Source: Coccinella septempunctata (Eukaryota > Arthropoda > Insecta > Coleoptera > Coccinellidae). Taken from it: a DNA stretch of 64,000 bases. A model generated the notes under the pieces. The model saw nothing but the letters and a program-made list of their open reading frames with translations. It was not told the DNA's origin and searched no databases. How positions within the stretch are numbered: position 1 is the first letter of the stretch; each line of letters opens with the position of its first letter. This document shows, in pieces, positions 15,101 to 29,700 of the stretch. Location of the stretch: the NCBI RefSeq assembly GCF_907165205.1, contig NC_058198.1, positions 4,751,001-4,815,000 on the forward strand. The letters are read 5' to 3'. A program made the position numbers and the translations under genes.

Positions 15101-18100
15101 GTGGGCGAATGCATCATTATTTCAGAAGCGCGACTTTTTATGCCGCAAAAATCGGGGGGTGGATTTTCCAGTTTCATCCCTTACAGTTTCCACGAAACGG
15201 AACACAATACTTCCAAAGTGATGAGTTATGAAATTCACTATATGTAGTTGGCAGAGGGAATGCTATTTGCAGAACAGCAATTCAGTTTTCACTGGCTAGT
15301 CTGTTGCGGAGATAGTCTGTTAAAAAAGGTCAGAAAAATTCTTCTTTTCTCGCGTGAAAATACCGGAATAATTTAAAGAAAAATTGCGAATTTCAACATG
15401 AAATGAATTATGTGAGAATTGAATGTACGTACATTCAAGGGTGAATAAATCTCAATGAAAAATGTTGTCGGATTTACCAAATTCAACCCTGGTTGTTTCT
15501 GGGAAGAAGCCTAGATGGTTTTCAGTTTGTTTGAAAACTACATTACCAAAAAAAAAATCGTGAGAATTTCAGAGAAGATTTAAATTTTTTTTCTTGGTTA
15601 CAAAGGGAACCCACCAACTAGAGGGTTAGAATTTCCGGCCATTATTGAAGCACTATTCGTTTTCAACCTCCTTTTTTCGCCAACGTCCTATGTTCTTGAA
15701 AACCAGCCGATTATTCATGAAAAAATGAAAACTGCCAACGCATATTTTCCGGAAAAAAAAATTCAAAGACGTGGATATAATACGAAACGACCGGCGTAAC
15801 CCGGCCAGCTATGCGCCGCGATTGCGAAGAATGCTCGATGGTTCCATCAAATATGACATCGGGCATTCCATCGGACCCATGTGCTGTTTATGAGATCTTT
15901 AACTGCTCTATAAATCAACACCCCCAGCGAAAACGTGTGTAATTAAAGGGCTCAGTCAATCCGATGGGTATAGGCGGAACGTGGCGGAGGGACCACAACG
16001 CGTCTTTTCCACAACTAATTAACCGGTATGGACGTATCTTGGCACCCTGAATCATACACGGGGATGATTCAGAATTTATCTGCCACGCCGGAAGGTCATG
16101 AGATGGCGAATTTTTGAGTTATAGCGTCTAATAATTCCATGAATATTCCAACATTTCTTCAGTATATATCGGCTACAATTATTTCCAAAATTGGAGTAGA
16201 TATTCGCATTTGAAACAAATTCTCGATATTGCTGTACGTACCATGTGGGAAGGCATTAAACGAACCAATTGGTCTTCTGCTTCTCCTGAACATGTCTGAT
16301 CTGCAATGTCACAGCTATTACACCGCTTATCTGACCCACCGCAGACATTATGTCAGCTCGCCATTTCAGGCAGGTCGATTTTTGAACAGTGTATAAGAGA
16401 TTCTTGCTGTAGAAGCATCTAATGGTACTCCTTCCCTCGATAAAAAGTCGCAGCATTAGACTGCCCATATGCATCTTCAGGATCGAGCAGAAGCGAGCAG
16501 CGGCTATCATCTAGTAATTAATTTTCAAAAGGTAAACAATAAATTAATTCCTTAACGAATGCCAAAATGGTCCGAACCGTCCGCTGAAATACTATCAGAT
16601 ATTTTTTTCAACTTGAAAAATTTATTTCGAGTCGAATACGGTTCTCTCGATCAGACAAAAACGCACTTATCCACTTATTGTTCGAGGAATTATGGTAGTC
16701 CCTATATTTGGTCGCGAACCTTGTAAATCGAATTAAATTAGTTTTTAGAGCCCTCTTCTCCACTTTAGGGTTAAATAGTGTTATTGAGCACGAGTTGTGA
16801 TGTAAGTCGGTTTGGATCAGTTTACGGTAACGGCACAGCGGCATGCATTATTCACATGGGAGATTAATGGGCACCATCTAGTTGTTTCGCTTTGTGTACA
16901 GAAGGCTTGCTAGCCGTAGAGTCGTCGCATCAAAATAAACAAGGTATATGCCTGCTGCAACGGACAATCTCCAACTTCACTCAAAACTACTAGTCTCAAT
17001 ACCAGAACCTCCAAATATCCACATGAAGGAGTTATTTTGGGGAAAACTTGTTCTTGATCAATCTCACTTTTTGCCTTTCATTCCATCCTTTCAAGGCTGT
17101 GTCTTTTCAATCAGTTTTCAAAATTCTCAATCTCGTAGCACTTCTCTGCAAGTTTATTCAAGAAGGTAAAAACCTCTGGCTTCTGGCCACCATAATCATT
17201 ACGAAATAGTGACTTCGGAAGGTAGCCAGTAACGACCAGCTATTGATTGGCTTTACCAGATTCACTAACAACGGTGATAACGACTGCAGCATTGGCCTAC
17301 AATGCTTCTTTCTTTCTTGAGCTGCCTCAGACCTAAAACTATTGCTCAACTTTGAAAACGTGAGTTTTCCTCAGAGTCCATTGTGGAGTTGTCTTCATTG
17401 AAGATTAAAAATGGTATAATATGATTTGAGAGTGTGAAATTTTGATATCGCTTTATCGTCATTTGAAGACGTAACCACATGAAAGTGTGTGGTCGCTCCC
17501 ATCTCAAATCGGCATTGCTCAATAGGATTCTTGGTTGCAGGAAGCTCTGATTCCATCGGTTATCGTAGACTAGACCAGTTTTCCCGATTAGCGCGTGCCG
17601 CTAAGGCCATCTCTGTCAGACGGGCCCGATAATATCATATCGACCACCGTTTAATCGTTTCTTGAAACAAATACAACTCCATATATGTCATCAGCCTCCG
17701 ACAATCCGCTGCCTACCAATTACGGTTTAATTGGTTTTCTTAGACAACATTGATTTTCTGAACTCTTGTTACAAACGTTAAATGAGTAATGGGCCTCCCG
17801 TCGTTATTGAATGGCTCGAAAATGCTGATACCGCTTCGGAAATATTACTTCTGGTCGTTGTTTTCGAAACGAAGAACGATGAGCCCTGTGCCGTCAGTCC
17901 TGGAGACAATTGACATGGAGGATATACGATGGAGTAAAAATTTCAGAAGGAAGTGGTATGCTGAAAAGTTCTCTCTTGTCGTTACGTGTACAAGAGAAGA
18001 TTTTTTTATCTGTTTCAATGTTCACTTCACAAAATATCAATCACAGATAATAAGAAGGGGCCTTGGAAGGGGTAGTTTTTGAAATAACTGGGTTGAAACC

Positions 18101-20669
18101 ACAAGTATAGTTGGGTGTCGTCATTTTAAGCTATTTTTCGATTCTGACGAATGTGATCCTTGGAGCTGGCTGGAAATTGACGAGAAAAGGCGGACCTTTC
18201 CCACATTGACGCTTATGTCGCGTTGAATTTCTTAATTCACATCGTAACCGTGAACTTTAGGCTCGAGGAGATGTTTAAGCGAAGGCATGTGTTCAATATA
18301 TGAATTTTTGCATTACACGATGTGTCGTTACCCTCTGGGATCCCTGTGGGACAGTCTCATAGCCGCAGGCAAATTACCTGACGATAATCATGTTCCGTAA
18401 TTTCATAACAGGTTTCGATTTAAGCCCGATCGTCCTGGCCTAATCGACCCGAGTATAATTTATAACAGAGCTCTTGGTTTATTTGCCACCCTCATTAGAC
18501 GGTGCAGCGATTTCAAAAACCTCCGACCTATCGATGCCTGCCTATAATAATGGCTGTGACAAAACAAAAACCCGACCGACTACTCCGCATCGGCTAAATT
18601 GATTGAAAATTCGGAGCCGAGTGAACCTCTCGATCAAGTAGATCGCCACAAGATGGACAGATGACTACTTGAGTAGTTCCACGGTCCAGGCAGCCTCCAG
18701 GCATTTTTGCTACTAGTCTTATACGACAGAATTTATTACGATGTTAATGCTTTTAATATTGAAGCTGCCTTTCATGAGCGGTGCTGTTATTGTTACAAGA
18801 ATGAAAGGGAATCAGTCCAGTGATTGATATTCGATATTGTAACGCATTTTCACAAAAAGACCATTGGATTTTTCGAAGTATTGTGTACATTCTGTTAGCT
18901 GCACTTCGAATGATCTCCGTGAAATTGAAACTAAATTTTGTATTGAAACATTTTGGTCCGAAATCATCATTTGATTCGATTTTATGAGCCCTCGATGAAA
19001 AGAATTGATCAGCTTCGTGTTTTACCGAAAGCTGTTTCGAAATATCTTTGTACAACAAATTCAATTAAAAAAAAGGTTTCGAAAGATAGTGAGCATAGTC
19101 TTATAAGGAGACAAAAAAATCATGATCTTAATGCACCGATGGTATTGTATTCTGATATCACATTCTATTATGGAGGAAATGGTTCAAAAAGAACAAAGCG
19201 AAGAAAAGGAAACTTCTTGAACTTTGCTCGAAATGATTTCCTGATGTGTTCTTTCTGCATGCCAATAGTGAGAGGCTATTCTTGTTTTCCTAAGATGCAA
19301 TACTGTAGAGTTATTCAAGAATAACCGAAAAGTAACAATGGAAAAGACTGGAAAATATTGGCTTGGAGTAACCGATTTCCAATAGAGCGATAGTAACGAC
19401 TGTCCACATTGTTTGCCTTCCCTTGATCTGAGCATCGATATAAATGGGATTGAACTGATCCAGGGAACTTTATACCTGGCCTTCAAGATCTCCCGATTAT
19501 TCATGTATTGAGCAACTACCTTGTTGAGGGAATTTTGAGTGGAACTTTTCTTCGTTGACTCCGATGGGCAAATACACAAAATTATATTGATGTACTCATT
19601 GAGTGCTATTACGTCTGAATCTGAAAGATGGTTTGTGGTCAAAATGCAGCGATTATTTGCTGGAAGGAATGATACCTTTCGTTGCAGCGAGGGTAATGAC
19701 ACACATTGGCAATCTTCAAAAAGCTGACCATTGTTCGGCTGGCTGAACGGTTATTCTTCCTTATTAGGACGTTGCATAAATTAACGAAAAGGGTCCGTCA
19801 CAATAGCGGCTTCTGTAACGAACTGATGTACCTGCCCGATATCTGACAGAATAAATCTCCGTCAAAGATGATTTTTTGTGCGAAAGTGCAGTTGTATTGT
19901 TGAGTAGATAGATGCAATATTTATTGTGTCCAGCAGGTTGGCAGAATGCGACGGCAACCAACCGAGTTGCTTTTCCACATTCTCGACATACATGGGTTTT
20001 AATGAGCAATCCCACTAGCAGTGTTGTGTTCTCCAAACGCACTCCCAGCTTTTTGTATCAATGAGCGACAGCGGCCTTCTTTGGTGACTCGCTTTGACGT
20101 CCACTAGACTGCGTTGCCTAATGTCTACGGCCTAAATGCCTTTTTTAGCTTTAAATCAATATTTATTGTTGCCGGTAGAGACCCAGAGCCCTAGCCGATC
20201 TCCGGCTCGAGACCAAAATTCGCAAAAAAAACTCAACTGTTCGCGAGCTCAAGAATCCCGAGGATAGTCTGAACCAATCTTCTCGATTGATTATCTCGAA
20301 TCACAGACTCCATCTCGTTTCGATAATAGAAAATGAAATGATAATAATCATTTATAATAAAAACACGGTTATGAACAGGGAAAACAAACGAGATTATTCT
20401 AATATCTGTTGGGGGGTTGTGGAGAAGTTATATGGGCACAAAGACAATATGCTCGAATCATTTGGAACCCGATGACGAGCCTGAATTCAAGTATGAACGA
20501 AATGCGGAAACTTCACAACCCAAATAAGAGCGGAATCTTCTCAAATCGTTAAATATTGTTATGGAATTCTTTCTAGTCTGGCGTCTTCACACTGACCCCG
20601 TAATAAGAGTTAAATAGCACCCACTGTGTCCGACGCCCACTTAAATTTACATTAGATTAGATTACTTAC
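12156..20669 (-). other. Intron (about 8.5 kb) of transcription-factor-like gene
   Basis: Bounded on the minus strand by GTAAGT (20,664-20,669) and a pyrimidine-rich acceptor ending at 12,156. Besides the short inverted-repeat element at 13.4 kb, I see no genes. The longest open frame (172 codons, minus, 19,184-19,702) has no recognisable domain and no coding-like composition. Confidence 0.6.
13424..13660. mobile_element. MITE-like element with terminal inverted repeats
   Basis: The 20 bases at 13,424-13,443 (TATATACAGGGTGTCCGATG) match the reverse complement of 13,641-13,660 at 18 of 20 positions, enclosing an AT-rich interior without coding capacity. The length (237 bp) and clean terminal inverted repeats fit a nonautonomous DNA transposon. 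The flanking bases are TA-rich, so the target duplication cannot be defined exactly. A similar but more decayed element lies at 32,732-32,972. Confidence 0.75.
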
Positions 20670-20702
20670 CGCTCGGGCCAACACAAGGCTTCTTCTCTAT
20701 AC
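20670..20702 (-). CDS. 33-bp micro-exon (second visible exon) of transcription-factor-like gene
   Basis: The minus strand shows acceptor CCTTTGTTACAG, then 33 bases, then donor GTAAGT. With the two bases CG left over from the first exon it reads (R)YREEALCWPE(R), exactly eleven codons, in phase 2 at both ends. Joined, the three exons read FPYYR-YREEALCWPER-KPSADD without interruption. The Trp/Cys/Arg-rich peptide is distinctive and looks conserved, but I cannot name the family with confidence. A regulatory protein with a low-complexity N-terminus is likely; a bHLH-PAS factor such as dysfusion is only a guess. Micro-exons this small are missed by most gene predictors. Confidence 0.75.
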
Positions 20703-23700
20703 CTGTAACAAAGGAATTCGTCAATCACTACTCTCGGATTAATGGAAAGCGAAGTAAATGTGGAAGGATTCATTTGAGAAAAATTTTGAACAGTTGTGTT
20801 CATTGGAATCAACAAGGACTCCCTAGAGGGATCAGAAACTTAATTTTTACCGCCATATTTCGCTGACTCCTCTCATATTATTCTTGTGGTAGACAAGAAA
20901 CCAGATACCAAGCATGTGCCTACTGACCCAATAATGACTTCTATCAGGGGAATGAAAGATAACGTCCCTTCCACTTCAATAAAACGGTTTATCTTATCTT
21001 GAGGGGGTTCATTCAGGATTCCACGGTCCTTTCTAAAGGATATCAATGAAGTAATTATGTAGTCCCTCATTTCGCCGATAAAACAAATATCGAATCACTT
21101 TAGACCTTTTAATTGATTCAATTAATTGAAGTCGACAATGAAATCGTCAGTGGATTCTATAGCTTTTCAATCAAATGGATTTGCGTTCATCCCTTTTTTC
21201 ATTTTTTAGCTTGTTAAACATGAATCGAAGTTATCAGATTCATTGGAGTCTCATCGACCATCGTCCAATTTTTGGTATAACAAGTCAACAGGAGGGCATA
21301 ACAAGTCAACCACATAGGTGAGGCTGGTTATGAGAATATCTTTGAACTTTACAGCTGTTTCTTTCATAACAGATCTATCTCTCAAGTCATGGTTACCCAG
21401 TGAAATCCGAACCAGCTCTTCAGTTACGATCTTGATTGAGCTATGACTAGTTGGGTGTTAAGAGACAATAATTCTAATGAATTTTCCGGGGTTTTCATCT
21501 TGGAGTTCTTCTCCACTGAATCCGAAGTTCATCACTGGAACCCCCAAGAAATTAATTCGACCGATTGAATTAGAGGTTTTGATTCGTAGACGTGGAATCG
21601 CCGCTTTTCCCGTTGCTAAACGATCGGAACGGATTGCTTCGCGGAAGAAAAGCCATGCCCAGTCGACGGTGTCGCATTGTGATGCAAGTATTTTGGCGCG
21701 AATAAGTAGGTGATATATTGAAAGGCCCTATTCGAACGCAACAGACCCACGGATCGGCCGTTTGAAGTGAACTTTCCCATTATGATCGGATCCGGCCCGG
21801 GCACAAATGATGGAAATGGCTCTTCATTGACGTCGACTTTTCCCATGTTCCACCCCAGTGACTTGCACTACACACAGGACGGATTCTTTTCCCATTTGAA
21901 TTCCCTTTCTTTTTTTCCCCGTTACAGGGACCGAATTTGAAAATTAAATTCCGCGAAGGATAATTTTGCATATGCTAGCTCGGGGATCCTGGAACCGAAT
22001 CAAAAGGGAGGAAATCGGCACTTTGGAATTAAATCTGAGACATGTTTCACTGACAGAAACAGAATTAGTTCATCTGAAGGTTTACCTCAATTTGACCCTC
22101 CGATCTCGAGGTTGATTGTGAATAAAATATGTTCTTCATCTATACCTATAAGTTGGAAAAATCTCAGCACCCTTGTGCAATCAATGGACAGTTAGCGAGA
22201 CCTCCTGAACCCTACACCAACATCATTATTTTAAAAAGATATGATCGTTGCCGGCTCTCGATAATCAGTATCGGGAACAGGAAAAACCAAATCAATCAGA
22301 GTAAATCTCATTAGCTATCATCCAATTCATTCATCATGCGTTGATAGTTGAACAACTGAAAGGTAATAGGTGAAGAACGTTGACATTTATAGATGGTAAT
22401 TTGTAATACGTAGTAATCCCATCGTTAATAACTGCTATAGCAATAACGCATGGGAAATGATGGACTGCATTCAATGCATGATTGATATAAGCGAGCGGAG
22501 CTAAGGGAAAGATAAAGGATGGTCTACACCGTGCTGGCATTGCTCTTTCATTTGCAGAGAGCGGTATATGTTATATATTTTCGCACCTATGAATAGGCAA
22601 TTAATGGCAACAGAAATGAGGCTTCATGGATCGTTCGAAAGAATATTCGAGCTGATCAGCCAATTGTCCGTGGATGCCTCATACAAATATCCAAGAATAT
22701 TACACGTTAGGATGTTCTAGTCATCTGGATCGACCCCCATAGTTTCCATCTGATAATCTTCGATAGTTTTGGTTGTAATGAATTAATCAATGGGAGAAAA
22801 TCGATAGAGAATAGCATCGGAGCCGGTAGATGGAAATTTCAGTTTTCCACATCAATTGACGACGAGTGTATACCTATAGGACGAAAGTCAGTTATCCATC
22901 GCGAGGCAGCATATCTCCAACTTGGAGAAACTACTTTTTACTCGACTCAAAACCGACTAAAACGAGCGTGCAGCTGCGTTCAGGAAAAAGTTCGTCTCTG
23001 TGAAGCCGACAATCGGGGGTAAGTTCATAGAGCGACCGGCCCAGCTCAGAACCAGACATGTCCATGTTGGGCTCAAGGTGAGTCCCGGCACTCGATTTTA
23101 CCTCAACCTCTCGTTCTATTCCATTGCCACTGTCGCCTGACGGACAACCGACATTTTTATACGCGGCAGATAATCGTCCGCTACGCCGCGATCCCCGAAA
23201 AAACGTGAAATTTATATCGACCACAGAAATCTCCGCTATTTGATTTCTTATCGCATTAAATCAGCCTTTGGATCCTTCATCGACGCCTCGCGATTGCTGG
23301 AAAACAGGACGAGATGGACGCGGTGAATTTTTTTCCGCTGACTCGCGCCAATTTTTTCTGCTTTCTTAGCTTTTTTTCAAATAATCCTATGAGCTACAAC
23401 TATGACTACAACAATTCGTAGAAATGTCAGTAGTCTGAATTTAAATTGCCAAGTACTCAAAATAGGATATTCTCTTTCCTCGATTCAATAAATTCATGAA
23501 GAGTGTACCCTGAAATCGAGATTTTTTTTGAATTTCCCCTCAGTGATTCAGGATCCTGAGTTTGTCGAACCATGTTGGTCGTTATATGTTTGGTGATATT
23601 GGTTGTTTTCGAAGGGGATATCTGAATGAAAACTACCCTCATAATGGGTTCGCAACATCAGTATTCCGCGTTAGGAGTGTCTGAAATGACAGTCGTTCCT

Positions 23701-26700
23701 GATTACCTTGTACTGGGTGAAATTTCATCATTAAATTTTTTCCAGGGGTGCGAAAGAGGCAATGAAATAAAATAATATTGGCGAGAACGTAGTCGACTTG
23801 TGAAGATACAGGGGAGATGCAGAAAGGATCCTTACGAATGGAACGATGAAAGTGGAAAAATGGTATGTATCTTGGAACTTCTTAACGAAAATACTAAGAT
23901 TGGTAAATCAATGAATTCTCGGAATTATAAGAAATGTAGATTTTGAGAACGGGAGAAAAAATCAATAATTCAATTCGAGCAATTTTCTGTATATAAATTG
24001 ATTATTTGGAATTCGGTGAGAAATCAACAACGATACTGTTGTCAATGTCCTTGTTGAATGAAACAAACTTAAATCTCGTGAGCTGTTCACATAAAACTTG
24101 AGCTTAGAGTACACATGATGACATGCTATATATAATATCAGTATTTTCATACCTTTTGGTTTTGATTATAGTTTATGTTAAGTATTTTCATAATTTTGAA
24201 TATCAGAGAAAGGAAATAACAATAAAATGTGTACTGGCATTCGAATATTGATCCAATTCCGAATTTTCAGTAAGTAGATCGGGCATATGCGTGATCAATT
24301 CGAACTCTGATGTACATCTTTGCTTTTGGTCTAAAATTGAGGCGAGAAACGATTTAAAAAAATGCACATATTTGCTTATTTAGAGGGATATTTGAATTAT
24401 CTCTTATAAACAGCCCTTAAGATTCGATTTGAGTATTCAGTTTTTGAACATCGTCTTATGTTGTCACCCCCGTATATCTGCGAATGTAGATGTCGCGTAG
24501 CCCGGTGTCGCACGCCCATCCGAATATGCAAAGACAGGGGTGTCATGTAGCGGGCATAAACCAACAGCCCAAAGTGTAACATGTGGTTTGAAGTGGTGCT
24601 CCTCGTAAAGTTGTCAGTGGGCATGTGGTGGTAACGGCTTTACTCGTGCCGCATTTCAAATGAGGAACTTCCGAACGCTTAATGACGATGTGATGAGCCT
24701 AACCGGTCTGCACAATGGACTATCGACAACGCGGAGGATATCGATAAGGCTGACCGGCTGATGCTGCGGCCCGCAGAAAGGGTTCTTCTCCGCCAGAACC
24801 TTCTGATCCGGATATCTCTACTTTCTACCCCCGATTCGAGGTTGTGTTCTCAGGGAGTTTTTTTAATTTCCGAATGGAATATAACAGGTGTTAAAGGCAC
24901 AAATGATGCTTCCTTGAAAATGTATAGATTTTTCAAGATGTGTCTATTTCAATGAAGATGTTTTCTTTGGTCTGAGGTGATCCGGCTAATCCTGTCACAA
25001 CCATAAATGTGTGAAGATTTCCCAGCACCTCTAATGTGTTACGCATACCTCGAGATTCCACGAAGAAATCAGAGCCCAGATTAAGTGATTTATGAAGATT
25101 GTTCTTAAGTGGCCTAATTATTCCCTCGTCGCACATTGAGTTATTTTCAGTGGAAATAAGCACACACTCGGCCTTCTTCATTTACACACTGAAGAATGCG
25201 ATTACAGACACGTAAATAATTATTTAACTTCTCGCAAGATAACTGTCAGTTTTTGCGACTCCTTTCAGAAAGAGATAACTATGTATCTTGGATGTGCGGA
25301 GTGGAGTTTGTGTAATTTATTTGATATCCAGTTTCTTCACTTAAAGTTGGTTAATTTTATTCGCGAAATCGGTCGATAAATCAACGACGGGGAACGGATC
25401 TAGCCTGGTCTATGTGTAACCGAGAATTTTATCAACTACTGTCGATACAAGAACTATATTTCACGGACTTCATCGGAGAGATGTTTCTGTGACGCATTGG
25501 ATACGAAAAAAGTCGAGATATGTCTAGGAATGGGGACAGTTTCTTGGTGAACTTTTTAGCAGACGATGGAACGTCGTTTTCTTCTGAAATTCTGTGTTCT
25601 GTTTATGGAAACTGGATGAAAATTCATTTTTGTTTTTGTCTACTACCTTCTTCGTGTCTTCTTCATCTCTTCTCCTCTATAACTTCTCTAGAATCTAATG
25701 GTCTCGGAGTGCTTTCAAGCACTACGATATTTTCTGAGGGCTGAGATATGATCAGTGAAAAATTCGTCAAGAACGAACAGTTCAAATATCCGAATTGCAA
25801 GGTTTCATTAGAAAATGGCATGCAGGTAACATATTCTTCACATCAAGTTGGAAATATTGAAAACCCATCTCACTACAAGTGACGAAATTGGGGAAATTTT
25901 GTTCATTCAACTACATCTGAAGAAAAGAGATACATTATTCATGAAGGATTTGCAGTCTCGCCGAGATAGCTGACAGTTGAATCATGCATGTTAACTCGCT
26001 TTCATTAAACTCGTCCGTGTAATGACTCAATGTAGGCCATATTGTACCTTGCAACTTGAAGGAGCCCCTTCAGCTTATTATGATAATAGCTGCTCATAGA
26101 TGTCTGCTTACGCTTTACCGCATTACAAGAATGATTTATACGGCTATTAAGCCTGTTCCAAGTTAAGGATATGTTGACACTTGTATTGAAAATGTATGCA
26201 CATGATGTACACGTTGTACATGCTTCAAACCTTCAATTGGATACTCGCGATCTGGTGAATCTTTCAAGAAGGTTTCACAGATGATATGATCTAGGTAATA
26301 CCAAGCGAGGATGGTGCTGATCGACAGTGATGCAATAAACCAATTTCAAAATTAATTCCAACAATGACAACAAGATCTTGTCAGATATGATCGTTGTTAT
26401 TTTTCCAGTGTCGTCAATCGGCTTTCAGCAGCAATGGAATATTTTTACGGTGAATGTATCGCGCAAATTCAGCCACAGCATGAATAAGTAATGAAATCAT
26501 AAAATTAAGCGACAAAATATTAAACCGCAAATTTTACAGTTACGCCGAGTAATTGGATTGCTCACATCATCTGCGTAGGATGCAAAGTATATTGTTGCTT
26601 CTCCTTGATATTAGGTATTTGAATGAAATGACCTCGCATTTCGTCCACATTAGGTGGGGCTACTGTTTATTCCGAATTTCTTATGCCTTTTTCCAATATG

Positions 26701-29700
26701 ATTTAAAATGGGTGTTTTTTGATCCTCTCTGCTGTCAATATCCAGCGTTATCATAACAAATCAGACAATTTTTCTCCATCAAGGATTTCGAAGATGTGCA
26801 TCTCCTTTCTTTTTGCATGCAGGCCCCCGCTTGATCGCATATTTTTCTCCCATTCCATAATCACAATTAATCTAGAAGGAAAACTGTTTTCGAACGAGTC
26901 GCCGAGACAGGTTTACGATGTAATGCAAAGATATTTTAACAAGCAATTAATTTATCTTGTGCTACTGTGTCAGTTTGGATTTTATATTGGAGTTTTGGCA
27001 CACGATTCTGCCATTCCGCGAATATTCCAACCGAGGATGCGAAATTATCAAATAAGTCTCGAGGTATTTTAGGACAGACCTCAATTATAAAAACTTGTCC
27101 AGGTTTGCTGGTTTTTGAGAGTGGTCTGATGGACTGTCTCGAGCTGGAGTTTGAGTGAATGGAAGGAAGATTATGCGAGGTATTTCATCGATTGCGATTT
27201 TTTGTCACATGGAATATCCACGACCAGTCAAAGAACTGCTCCTATCCGAAAACACTTTCTGAAAGTTCGTATCTCGAAGTGAGGAGAACGATGTTTATTT
27301 ACTCTTGAGTTTTTCTTCTGGTCAGATTAGAGTCTGGTTAGTATGAAGCACTCTGCTTCGAAGAATTGATTGTGTAGAAAAGGGTTCAAACAGGACCTGT
27401 CATCAAATCTGTCAATATGAAAATAGTTGAAGAGATTTCTGCCCTCGAAACTGTAAGCAGTAGAGCATAATTTCGTCTGATAACAGTTTTATTCATTTCT
27501 AGGTAATCGCTCGTTAAATACTCTATTTTGGACGTTGCAGTCGAGTGAGTTCTGATGGGCCCGGGGTTTATCAATCGAAAACAGCTTCATTAAATCAGCC
27601 AGGTCTTTTGTGAGATATCCAATCGCAAGGGTCGAGCAGATCTGGCAGCAATTTCCTGAAACATGTCACTCGAAGGATATTGCACAATGCAAACAATCGG
27701 CATTATTGCTATTCATCAGCTCGATGGTGTCGATTTCGGCACGTGTGTAAATCTGCCCTGTTGGGGGATTCCACTTTTGTGTTGTACAGAAAAAAACAAT
27801 CTTTTCGAGGTCCATCGTACATTCTACGCAGTTAAAAAAAAATATGAGATTAATAGGAAAACATTTTAATCTCTCGGTGAGCAGCAATCTTTAGGTGCAA
27901 ACAAGTAGCTTTATCATTATTTCGGAATCTTTATCAAAAAAAGTACCTAGCTCAAAATCAAATTTGAATCTTGTTCAATTGAAATATCACAGACCTACAA
28001 TATATATTTTCAAGTTTTTGAATGGACTAAAATTTTTGATCGCTATGCATAGAATGAAATCCCATCTTAGACAAACCGAATAAAAAAAGTACAAATTACC
28101 CTTCGTTCCAATTTTTCCAGACTGTCCTGTAGTCAATCGAACCATTTCCGCTGATAATGGTAATTCTCTGGTAATAGATTCTCTTGATTAGGGTTAAAAA
28201 AAGAATGTCTTTATAAAACCAACGATAAACTAACCACTGGTCATACCGCTTCGTAATACATCAACTCGTGAATGAGACCACGTTTAGCGATAGAAATCTT
28301 AATTGATGTAAATTTCAAAGCAGCAATTTACATTTTCCTCAAATCCATTATGAGCCTACTAGTAGATCATTCTAGGAGGATATTAATGAATTCATTAAGA
28401 AATCCCCTTGTTTATATGGACGATAAAACTTCTTTAGCTCGTATGAATCTGCTGATTTTCTCAAGGTTCGCAAAAATTTCTCGAATGGAAGGAAAAGATG
28501 AAACAATCGAGATTTTTTCAAATTATTCTCAGGCTATAATACAGATTTTTGGCAGTGACCCTCGAAACAAGCAACATATGATTCCTATTCGAGGAAATGA
28601 AATATGTATCGATTCAGATTACTCTGAGCCATTTCATCTATCATCCTAAAGATCATGAGGCATAAAGTGAAGTACGCATCATGCATATTCACGAAGTTGT
28701 CAAGAAATTTAAATTAATGGGAACAGTGTTAATTATCGGAAAACAGATTGATGCAGTCTTGTGTCAAGGGTGGTTCGGGACGATGAAAAATACTGGGTAA
28801 TGACCTTGAACTTTGATACAGAATCATCGCAAAGCTAGCGTTGAAGATTTCCTTCCCATGGTCGAGTATCTCAAGTTTTTTCGATGTTTTTAAATGATGA
28901 CCATAGTGATGTTCAGTATTCTTCCTTTATAAAATGATATAAGACTTATATGTTCGATTGGAAACTTTAAATCGAAAGTAAAAAAGAAAAAGTAATTCTG
29001 CAGGTTACTGAAGAGTGAAACCACGAACAATTGTGGTTTTACTTCTTGTACTTACCACTTATATAATGTCAAAAATATCTTCTAGCATCTCTGGCGGGAT
29101 AAAATATTGATTGGTATGAACACAAAATTGGATTGACTTTTCCTTGTGCGATGGTCACACTGTATGGTATGGAAATCCCCCAGAGTTTATTTTCTCAATC
29201 TTCTTATGTTGACGAAAGAGTATTAAATTGTTGAAAAAAATGCGTGCATCTCGGAAAACAATGTCTCTTCAATTGTATATAACCAGTAAAGATAAAAAGA
29301 GGATACTGATAGGCGTTCCAATAAAATAAAAATGTTGTAATATATATAGAGGCTGACAGATGATGGATATTGTGCGGGTGGACATTATTGTATTCATATC
29401 TTTCGAATCAAAATCGGATTCTAGTCAAAATTAAATGATTTATTGTTGTTGAGCATTGTAATGAAGTCAAATCTGAGATTTCATCCGAGATTAAACCTCT
29501 CATACAATCAAAATTGATGAATAAAATATTATCATATTAGGGATTAACATTCGATTTTCTTATTCAGTATGTCGAAAGTATGCTCAAACCAGTTTTAAGT
29601 AATTCGACCACACAGGAAAGATATTTATCGCATCATTTCTCGTCAATACTTCATACTCGCTGCAACTAGGCGAAGAATTTTGTCGTGAAATGTCCGAGAC

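Noticed and set aside
19184..19702. 172-codon minus-strand open frame, the longest outside repeats
   Set aside because: No recognisable domain, ordinary AT-rich composition, and a 123-codon frame is open on the other strand; likely chance.
22931..23224. 97-codon GC-richer minus-strand frame
   Set aside because: It starts with GTG rather than ATG, has no matching splice sites in phase with the host gene, and no known domain.
28272..28649. 125-codon plus-strand open frame
   Set aside because: No family resemblance, no splice or promoter context.
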